This document shows, piece after piece, positions 15,885 through 24,200 of a DNA stretch of 32,973 nucleotides (its first letter is position 1; each line of letters begins with the position of its first letter). A model generated the notes under the pieces. It searched no databases, was not told where the DNA came from, and saw only the letters and a program-made list of their open reading frames with translations. The stretch lies in NCBI GenBank assembly GCA_046705645.1, contig JBJKQE010000081.1, positions 1 to 32,973 on the forward strand, written 5' to 3'. Origin of the DNA: FEN-1297 sp046705645. Lineage in GTDB: Bacteria; Bacteroidota; Ignavibacteria; Ignavibacteriales; Ignavibacteriaceae. The translations under genes and the position numbers were made by a program.

Positions 15885-16610
15885 ATGGCAAATATTAAAA
15901 TTGCCGTCATTAATGAAAGCACGGTAGTGAATAATAAAAATGTTCCGGAAGTTGTTGATGCACTTCAAACTCAAGTAACTCGAGATTTTTCCCAAGCGTG
16001 GGGTATTGAAGCTGATTTAAGGTTTGTTTCAAAAGGACAAAAACCCAATACAGAAGAGTGGTGGCTGGCAATACTTGATGATTCGGATCAGGCTGGTGCT
16101 TTAGGCTATCATGATGTTACAAATGAAGGACTGCCGCTTGCAAAAGTTTTTGCCAAAACAGATTTAAACTATAATGAAAAATGGAGTGTAACAGCCAGTC
16201 ATGAACTTCTTGAAATGCTTGGCGATCCGGAAATAAATCTTACTGTTTTTATTGAATCAAAAACAGGCGGGCGTCTTTATGCATATGAAACATGCGATGC
16301 TTGTGAAGCAGATAAATTCGGATACAAGATTAACGGAGTTCTTGTTTCCGATTTTGTCTTTCCTTCCTGGTTTGAATCTTTTCGCAAACAAGGGACTCAA
16401 TTTGACTTTACAAACAACATTAAAAAGCCGTTTCAATTACTACCGGGAGGTTATATAGGAATTTATGATGTCAATTCTGGCTCCGGCTGGAAACAATTAA
16501 CTGCTGAAAAAAATAATTTCCGTTCGCGTCCTCCGGTAGGAAGCCGCCGAGAACGCCGCCGTATTCCATTAGATGAGCGTATACTTAGTACGGCTTTTAA
16601 AAAAGGTTAA
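15885..16610 (+). CDS. Uncharacterised protein with HELLE metalloprotease-like motif
   Basis: This 241-residue protein has no signal peptide. A central motif, VTASHELLEMLGDPE (about residues 103-117), resembles a zincin HExxH helix with Glu in place of the second His, and the downstream Asp/Glu residues could supply further ligands. Next comes ETCDACEADKFGYKINGVLV with a CxxC pair, then VSDFVFPSWFE, and a PFQLLPGGYIGIYD strand. The last 40 residues are strikingly Arg-rich (SRPPVGSRRERRRIP). I recall hypothetical proteins in Proteobacteria and Actinobacteria with the same order of motifs, but no assigned function. It is convergent with the S9 peptidase gene (21 bases between stops). Confidence 0.6.
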   Translation: MANIKIAVINESTVVNNKNVPEVVDALQTQVTRDFSQAWGIEADLRFVSKGQKPNTEEWWLAILDDSDQAGALGYHDVTNEGLPLAKVFAKTDLNYNEKWSVTASHELLEMLGDPEINLTVFIESKTGGRLYAYETCDACEADKFGYKINGVLVSDFVFPSWFESFRKQGTQFDFTNNIKKPFQLLPGGYIGIYDVNSGSGWKQLTAEKNNFRSRPPVGSRRERRRIPLDERILSTAFKKG

Positions 16611-16631
16611 AAAAATGAAAACGCCAATAGA

Positions 16632-18614
16632 TTACTTTACATATTTTACAATCCAATCAACCCAGCGTTTGTATATGTCAGTCGTTCTTACAATATCATG
16701 CGGAAAATGAGTATCGGCAGGATAAACATAAAATTCCGTATTGACACCATTATCTTTTAATGCATGATACATCTCGTAACTGTTTACAATAGGAACATTA
16801 GGATCGCCAGCATCGCCCATTATTAAAGTTGGGGTCTTAACATTTCTTGCGAGAACAATAGGTGACTGATCACGCCAGATATCCCAGTATTTTTTAACCC
16901 AGGGAGAACCGCCGAAGAAATAAATATCGCCTGATTGATAATATGCAATCGTATAATCCATTACCCAGTCATTTAGTGCAGCACCTTCAACTGCGGCTTT
17001 CCATTTATTAGGATAATATCCGCTCAGCCATGAAGTCATGTATCCGCCGTAAGACCAGCCTGTAATTCCGATTTTATTTGTATCTATTATTCCCAGCTGT
17101 TCCACTTTTTTAATTCCGGCCATTAAATCTTCGCCAGGACCCTTTCCGGTATTCCTAAATATTGCATGCTGATATTTATCTCCTAAATTAATACTTCCTC
17201 TATAATTCGGCTGAAAAACGAAAAAGTTTTCTGCACTGAATAGTTGGGCTAAGGGAGAAAATTTTACCGTGGAAGCTCCTTGTGGTCCGCCATGAATTAC
17301 CAGTACCATTGGATATTCATTCCCATTTTTATAATCCGCCGGATATGTTAACACCCCATCTTCGTCAAATCCATCAGGACCTTTCCAGTCTATTCCTTCC
17401 GTCTTTCCGATTAATAAACTGTCAACAAAATTATTAAAACGAGTAAGCTGTCTGGGTATTCCGTTTATAGAAGACATCATATACAGTTCAACAGGATGAG
17501 TCGGAGTGCTACCTGTAAAAGCGATAACTCCCTTTTTCGATATACTTAAGCTACCGCCATTTACGAAAATATTTCCAAGATCAATCTGCTGTGCTTTTCC
17601 GTCAAGAGGCTGCTGCCAGATAACGGACTTAGTTCCTTTTTCACCTGAAAGCAGAAGAGTCTTGCTATCCGGCATCCAGATATAACTATTAATATTATGC
17701 GCAAGTTCATGCGTTGCATCTTTAATTCCATTATCGTTTTTAATATAAACAGCGTTGCCGTTATTTTGGTCTCCATTACGTGGACGCATAAATGCAAGCG
17801 TTTTGCCTGCAGGCGAATAATTTGGCCAACCTGAACCTTGAGCTTTTACAAATTCCTTCACTTCACCCCCATTTGTATCCACTTCAGCTAAAATACAATG
17901 CCATCCGTTACCTTCCCAAACATCCGGGAACTGCTGAAAGATAATTGATTTGCCGTTGGGACTCCATGCAACCGGTGAAATAGTTTCTTGATCCGTACAA
18001 ATACTTTTTGTCCCATTAGTTAATCGTTTTGCTTTTCCTCCTTTTGCCGGAACAACCCACAAATGCCATGGCTGAACAATTGCTCTAACCGTGTAATTAT
18101 TATCGGTTACCTTAAATGCATCTTCGTGGTGTTTTATTTGTTTTGGATTTGGAACCGTATCCTGGGCAACATAAGCAATTTTATTCCCATCCGGGCTCCA
18201 TGAAAATTCACTAACTCCTGTTTTAGATTTTGTTATACATACAGGATCACCTCCGTTCATCGGCATAATATAAATTTGAGGCTTTTTAGTTTTATCTTCT
18301 TTTGATAAAAAAGCAAGATCTTTTCCATCCGGGGACCATTTTATATTTGAGATATCTTCACGCTTGTAAGTAATACTGCGAATTGATCCATCTGCAGCAT
18401 TAATAAGATCAATTTCCTGCTTACTTTTATCTTCTTTCCAATTAGACCTGGAAATTATTACAGCTATTCTACTGCCGTCAGGAGAAATTTTGGGATCTGA
18501 AATATTTACCAGCTTTCTTAAGTCTTTGAGCTGAAAAGGTTTTTTATTTGATTGTGCTAATGTAACTCCGAAGGTTAATATTAAAATAAAAAAAGTTTTA
18601 GCAACTGATTTCAT
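16632..18614 (-). CDS. Exported S9 family prolyl-oligopeptidase-type peptidase
   Basis: This 660-residue protein has a signal peptide (residues 1-21, ending TLAQ). Residues about 35-400 form a beta-propeller with TolB/WD40-like blades (repeated SPDG turns such as KISPDGSRIAV, KWSPDGKDLAF and SWSPDGNKIAY). The alpha/beta hydrolase domain (about 415-660) has the complete triad: Ser521 in TGWSYGGYM, Asp604 in GDAGDPNVP and His636 in PADTHFPHD. It should cleave short peptides in the periplasm or outside the cell, in the manner of dipeptidyl or acylaminoacyl peptidases. The ribosome binding site GAGGT precedes the ATG. It lies 192 bases downstream of pbpC and is probably transcribed separately. 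Confidence 0.93.
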   Translation of the reverse strand: MKSVAKTFFILILTFGVTLAQSNKKPFQLKDLRKLVNISDPKISPDGSRIAVIISRSNWKEDKSKQEIDLINAADGSIRSITYKREDISNIKWSPDGKDLAFLSKEDKTKKPQIYIMPMNGGDPVCITKSKTGVSEFSWSPDGNKIAYVAQDTVPNPKQIKHHEDAFKVTDNNYTVRAIVQPWHLWVVPAKGGKAKRLTNGTKSICTDQETISPVAWSPNGKSIIFQQFPDVWEGNGWHCILAEVDTNGGEVKEFVKAQGSGWPNYSPAGKTLAFMRPRNGDQNNGNAVYIKNDNGIKDATHELAHNINSYIWMPDSKTLLLSGEKGTKSVIWQQPLDGKAQQIDLGNIFVNGGSLSISKKGVIAFTGSTPTHPVELYMMSSINGIPRQLTRFNNFVDSLLIGKTEGIDWKGPDGFDEDGVLTYPADYKNGNEYPMVLVIHGGPQGASTVKFSPLAQLFSAENFFVFQPNYRGSINLGDKYQHAIFRNTGKGPGEDLMAGIKKVEQLGIIDTNKIGITGWSYGGYMTSWLSGYYPNKWKAAVEGAALNDWVMDYTIAYYQSGDIYFFGGSPWVKKYWDIWRDQSPIVLARNVKTPTLIMGDAGDPNVPIVNSYEMYHALKDNGVNTEFYVYPADTHFPHDIVRTTDIYKRWVDWIVKYVK

Positions 18615-18806
18615 AATCTTACCTCAACGTATAGAGTTATTATCTTTTATAATTTTATACTTTTGTAATTTAAGAATAATTAGGATAACATTATTTGATT
18701 TATTTTAATGATGGCGGGGATTTTATCTTCAAAAAGATTAAAATGTTTAACTTATTTAAATAATTATTTTGAAGTGACAATTAAAAGTACTCATTTTAAG
18801 TTCATC

Positions 18807-21170
18807 TCAATAAAACTTAATATCTGTTGTTATAGTTCTCTTTCTCCCGAGATTATCCAGGCATGTAATTTTAACAATGCCTGCAACAGGTGTAAAGAAT
18901 AATTTATTACCGGATTTTGTTTTTGCATAAAACTTATCGTTAATATACCAGTACTGCATAGCTACAGAGGGATCGGATGCAGCCATTAACATTACCTGTT
19001 CTTTACTTCCTTTTTCTATATAATAATCATACCCGGCGGAAGGAGAAAGAATTTTCGGCCCGTCACCCGGAAATTTTGCAGTACAATACGGGTTATGCGG
19101 AGGCGGTCTCTTAAACGGAATTTTGTTTTTTAAAAACCACAACGTTAATTCCGGATCATAATTCGGGTATGCATCTATTTTATATCCTGAGTCCGGTAAA
19201 CACTCTGTACAATAACTTACCTTTTCATCTTTGCTTACATAAACCGGTTTATACAAATCACATCTTTTATTAGGGGAAACTTTGCTGATATAATAGTCTG
19301 TTATTAAAGATTTACAAAATTTAGAAGGTAATAATCCTGTTTCGCTGCATACTTCTCTTTCATGCACGTCCTTAGGCTCTTCAAACCATAATTCTTTATG
19401 TGAACGGTAGCCTGTTTTGTAATCGATTGAATTGAAGAGCTCAAACAATAACGGAACAGCCATCTCGGCACCGGATAATTCAGGTGATCCGTTGCCGTCA
19501 AAGTTTCCCATCCAAACACCTATAGTATAATCCGGGTTGTATCCTATAGCCCATGCATCACGTTTACCGTATGATGTTCCTGTTTTCCAGGCAATCTTCG
19601 GAAGGTTTGTGTAGGATAAAAATTCCTCAGGGAAATCGGGCCTTTCATTTGATGAAAGTATTTGACTTGTTAAATATACTGCCCCGGGTGTGAATAAAGG
19701 AGTTGAAATACTTTTATCTTTTCTACCAGAAGCAAGATAGTTTAATGGATACAAAACACCTCTATTTGCGAATACAGTATAAAATCCGGCAAGCTGTTCC
19801 AGCCTTACTCCGCACCCTCCTAATATTGCCGAAAGGCCAAGGTTCCTTTTTTCATCCGAAATATCCGTGAACCCTCCCTTTTCCAATACCGATAAAAATT
19901 GTTCAAGTCCAACCTGCTGGAGAAGTCTTACTGCCGGCACATTTAACGAGTTAATAAGTGCAAATTTTGCTGAAACCTGTCCATGAAATTTTAAATCATA
20001 ATTTTCAGGCTCGTAACCATTGATATCGGTAGGTAAATCGAGAAGCCTCATTTGCGGAGTTAACAAGCCCCTGTTAAACGCCATCGTATATAATATAGGT
20101 TTTAATGTTGAACCGGGTGAACGTATAGATGTAATACCGTTTACCTGTCCTGAAGAATAATAATCGTAAAAATCAGCAGAACCGCAATATCCAACAACCG
20201 AATTATTTTTATTATCTATTATAATAACAGCGCCATTGGAAACTTGTTTCAGCTTTACTCGTTTTACATAACTACACAAAAGTTTTTCAGCGGTATTTTG
20301 AATTGAAGGTACCAGCGAAGTTTTTATCTCATCGTCTTTGAAGTTTTGCGCTATATATAAAGTAAAATGAGGGGCTAGATTCTTAATTTCAAAACGGCCT
20401 GCATTAATGGGTTCATTAAGTGCATCGTTAAGGTCCGACTTTTTGAAAACGCCTTCAGCCATAAATTTCTTTATCCATTTATTCCTCATTGCAAATGCAG
20501 TCGAATCATTTTTATCCACTCTCAATCCGTTGGGGTCATTCGGAATAACCGCCATTAAAATTGCCTGTGCCAGACTTAATTTACCGGGCGGCCTGTTAAA
20601 ATAAACATAGGATGCAGCTTTAACGCCTTCCACATTACCGCCGTATGGAAGCATTGTCAAATACATTTCAAATATTTGTTTTTTACTGTAGTGAAGCTCA
20701 AGCTGAAATGCGCGGAAAATTTCTTCAATCTTTTTTAAATATGTTCTGTCCCCGGGTTCAAGCATCCTAGCAACCTGCATAGTTATGGTGGATGCACCTG
20801 AAACTCTTTTACCGGTGATTATGTTTTGAAAAAATGCTCTTACAATTGCTATTGGATTAACACCGGGATGGATGTAAAACCATTTGTCTTCTTTTTCTAA
20901 AATTGCTTTTACTAGGTAAGGTGAAATTTCATTAAGATGAGCTTTCATCCGCCATTTATCATCCTTGGAAAGGAATGCCGTAAGCATTGTTCCGTCTTTA
21001 GCATAAATTACTTTTGAGAAAGGTTTCTGTGCCGGCAGAGGGAAAAGTAAATCCAGTGAAATAATAAGAACTGATAGAGCTATTAAAGTAAATACAACCC
21101 GCGATTTGAAAAGAGGTAAAATATTTTTTAAAAAACCTATGACAATATTAATTCTCGAAACATTACTCAT
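18807..21170 (-). CDS. pbpC: Penicillin-binding protein 1C
   Basis: I use the ATG at 21168-21170 (787 residues); an in-frame TTG ten codons earlier is less likely. One membrane anchor lies at about residues 24-42. The transglycosylase domain (GT51) has the catalytic Glu94 in KEDKWFYIHPGVNP and the GASTITMQVARML motif. The transpeptidase domain has SxxK (Ser354-Thr-Leu-Lys357), SxN (Ser408-Leu-Asn410) and KTG (529-531). The C-terminal part is the BiPBP_C domain typical of PBP1C (about 690-787). Length matches E. coli PbpC (about 770). It lies directly downstream of the alpha-2-macroglobulin gene, the usual pairing, with a perfect hairpin between them. Confidence 0.95.
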   Translation of the reverse strand: MSNVSRINIVIGFLKNILPLFKSRVVFTLIALSVLIISLDLLFPLPAQKPFSKVIYAKDGTMLTAFLSKDDKWRMKAHLNEISPYLVKAILEKEDKWFYIHPGVNPIAIVRAFFQNIITGKRVSGASTITMQVARMLEPGDRTYLKKIEEIFRAFQLELHYSKKQIFEMYLTMLPYGGNVEGVKAASYVYFNRPPGKLSLAQAILMAVIPNDPNGLRVDKNDSTAFAMRNKWIKKFMAEGVFKKSDLNDALNEPINAGRFEIKNLAPHFTLYIAQNFKDDEIKTSLVPSIQNTAEKLLCSYVKRVKLKQVSNGAVIIIDNKNNSVVGYCGSADFYDYYSSGQVNGITSIRSPGSTLKPILYTMAFNRGLLTPQMRLLDLPTDINGYEPENYDLKFHGQVSAKFALINSLNVPAVRLLQQVGLEQFLSVLEKGGFTDISDEKRNLGLSAILGGCGVRLEQLAGFYTVFANRGVLYPLNYLASGRKDKSISTPLFTPGAVYLTSQILSSNERPDFPEEFLSYTNLPKIAWKTGTSYGKRDAWAIGYNPDYTIGVWMGNFDGNGSPELSGAEMAVPLLFELFNSIDYKTGYRSHKELWFEEPKDVHEREVCSETGLLPSKFCKSLITDYYISKVSPNKRCDLYKPVYVSKDEKVSYCTECLPDSGYKIDAYPNYDPELTLWFLKNKIPFKRPPPHNPYCTAKFPGDGPKILSPSAGYDYYIEKGSKEQVMLMAASDPSVAMQYWYINDKFYAKTKSGNKLFFTPVAGIVKITCLDNLGRKRTITTDIKFY

Positions 21171-21221
21171 TTTAATCGTCGAAGTCTTGAAACAGAACAA
21201 TCATCTTAATTGTAAAAACCC

Positions 21222-21272
21222 GAGTACAAACAGTATTAAAACGAGAAGATTTTCAGGATACTGTTTGTACTC
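21222..21272 (-). terminator. Perfect 15-bp hairpin between alpha-2-macroglobulin and pbpC genes
   Basis: GAGTACAAACAGTAT (21222-21236) and ATACTGTTTGTACTC (21258-21272) are exact inverted repeats around a 21-base loop. On the minus strand the stem lies 20 bases after the macroglobulin stop and is followed by GGGTTTTTAC, a short T-run. It could terminate or attenuate read-through into pbpC, or stabilise the upstream mRNA 3' end. The long loop and modest GC content make it a weak classical terminator; the symmetry could also suit a protein-binding site. Confidence 0.55.
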
Positions 21273-21291
21273 TGAAGCATCATTATAAAAA

Positions 21292-24200
21292 TTATTTCAC
21301 ATAAACAGTCCCGGCACCGTTAACCGAACTAATTTCGCCGTCGTACATTGCTTCTGCACTGATTACAGGAAGAACAAACTTACCTTTATTTACAACTCTA
21401 ACCAGGTAATAAAACGTATCCTTGGTAAATCGTCTGGAGTTTGTAAAGAGTATCATCCTATCGTCTCTTATATCCATATATTGAATATTCATTGTACTCA
21501 AGTAATTTTTTGATATCTGCGGGATTTCGGATAATCTCGGATTATCAATTTCAAAACCGGACGGCAGCAAATCCGAAATGACAACATTATCTGCCGACAC
21601 TTCACCACCAGTCATGTCAATCCTGCAGACCAAAAGCTGTCCCTGGTAAAAATGATCATTAATAATCGGGTCGCCAGTTCTAAAATCATAATAGCTTCTT
21701 CTTATTTTTACCCGGGAATCAAACTGTTTTATGTTTCCTTTTTTCACTCCTCTTATATTATAAAAATAATACACAGTTCCTTGCTTGCTTCCCTGAAGAG
21801 TTATTGATTTGGCAGCAGGATTTATATTTAATGTTACATCCTTTCCATTATAAGCGCCTACTTTTTTTCCGTCCGCATAAACATCAACCATCATGTTATA
21901 AAATGCTCCGAGCTTAGCTGCTTTTCCGAGAGCAAGAAATGCAAATGATCTATCTTGCGTAGAATAAATCGATTCCATCATACCGGAAAGATATTTAATC
22001 ATAAAAGGGATTTGCTTGTTTGCCGGATCAACTTCAAGTAAAACGTTAAGCATTATTGCGTCTGCACGTGCTTCGGAGTCAAACGACCCGCCGGTTAACC
22101 TTACTGCTTTTTCGGGAATAAATTTGTCCGGGACAATCTCATAATATGCAGGCCATTTATCCATCAATGCATATGCACCTGCAAGTAAATACTTACAATC
22201 ATTGGATACTAAATCCGGTTTCGATTTATAATAATTCATCGTGGAAATATCACCTCGTCCCGCATCAGCTAAAACATAAAGCGAATAAATTATTTCTTTT
22301 TCGGCAATTTTAGTTACGGTTACAGAATTATTATGATAATAATAGTAATCATACGTAGCTCTCTGACGAGCCTTGCGGGCTATATAGTCAAGAAGCTTAG
22401 TCAATACATCTTCAGAAACATTAAAGCCGGCTTTCTTGGCTTCAACCAGGAAATGCGCCGCATAAACAGTTCCCCACCAATTTGAATATGTACCTCCCTG
22501 CCAGTAGCTTAAGGAACCATCGTTCAGCTGCATAGATTCCAGTTTTCTTATACCCTCCTGTACAAAATAAACCGGGGTAGTTGTTTTATAAAATTGAGGC
22601 GCTACAAGCTTTGCAAGATCTTCGAAGTATAACTGCGGAAACAGTTTCGAAGTAGTCTGTTCTACACAGCCGTAGGGATAACCGACTAAATATTTTAAAA
22701 ACTTTGCAAACTTTATTGCAGGAAATTTTGATATTGTAAGTTCGCAGTCTGTTGTTCCGGTTATATAATCACCAGCGGGAGGCAATTCAATTTTATCATT
22801 ATTTCTAATCTGACCCGAAAAGTTATCGGTATAATAAGGAGAAGCCGGCCGTACGGCAATGTTGGTTTCGTTAACAGCCGTAGCAAACCCCGAAGTCTTT
22901 AGTAATATTTTCCCCGTACCTATCTGCTCACCCGTAGTAATTATAAAAGGAACAGTGGCAGTAGCATGAGCATCAACATGAATTTTCCGACTCTTGTAAG
23001 ATACAATGTTAAGCGGTCCCTCAACATTTAGTTCTATGGTAGTATTTGCAGGCGAATCTGTTGTGTTAATTACAGAGACCGGCATTACAAGAGAATCCTT
23101 AGGCGCAAGGAATCTCGGTATCTGCGGCTCGATAATTAAATCATTAGATACTTTCATCCTTTTATCCGTCGAACCAAATCGATTACCATCATAAACAACC
23201 GCCATCAATCTTACTTCACCGTTAAAATCCTCAGGTATTTTCAAAGGGACTTTTACTTCGCCGCTGCTGTTTGTTTTTAATATTCCGCTCCAAACAGCAA
23301 GCAGATTAAACCTGTTTGTAGTTACAGGATTTGTACGTTTCTGCAGCTGCTTAGCAACTTCGTCGCCGCCTGTTGATTTTAGAGTAATTATTTCGGGAAG
23401 CAGTAATTTATACAAATCGTAGCTGTTTACTCTAAGCGGTCTTTTTGCATACATAAATGCATACGGATCAGGAGTCTTATAATTTTTTATTTGAAGAATA
23501 CCCTCATCTACTGCTGCCAGAGTAACATATATATTTTTTTGTGCTGAGGTTTTAACTGCTATCTCCTGACTTACACCCGGCTTTATTTTTTCCGGAGCAA
23601 TAATGTTTACTGGTAAATGCCTGCTTTTTCTTTCCACCTTTATTGAAGCAAAGCCGTGTGCTACCAAGAACGGTATCGACTGGTTAGCTGTATGTTTTCT
23701 GAAAAGCGTTGCCGTTACATAAACATTGGGGATATAATCTTCATCCATTTTAACTTCAAGCTGAGTTGATCTGCTTGTAACATCAACATATTTATAAAAA
23801 TAAATATCGTTCCTTTCCAGGGTAACAAGCATTTTACCTGCAAAAGGTGTAGTAAATAATATCTTTGCTTTTTCTCCGGGTTCATAACTTTTTTTATCGA
23901 ATACAATATCTACACGGCCTTCTTTATCAACTTGAAATGAAGATGCGGTTGTTGAGTACCAGCCGTAAGCATAAAAGCTTGTAGATTGATAATAATCGCT
24001 TTGTTTACGCGAAATTCTCAACTCATAGTCGCCGTTTATTGATACGACAACGGGGATATTTTTTTCTCCGCCTGATAAATCTATTTCCTTTTCCCACTGA
24101 ACAACATCTTGTTTTTCAGAAGCATAAACATATCTTCCGGAACTGTTCTTCTTTAAAACCGTGTGCCATTCTAATCTTACCAATTTTGCATCAACTTTAA

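Noticed and set aside
18796..18820. TTAAGTT/AACTTAA inverted repeat at the pbpC stop as a terminator
   Set aside because: Only seven A/T-dominated pairs with no T-run after the stem on the minus strand.
18708..18902. 64-codon plus-strand ORF overlapping the 3' end of pbpC
   Set aside because: It runs antisense into the PBP1C C-terminal domain and has no protein-like features.
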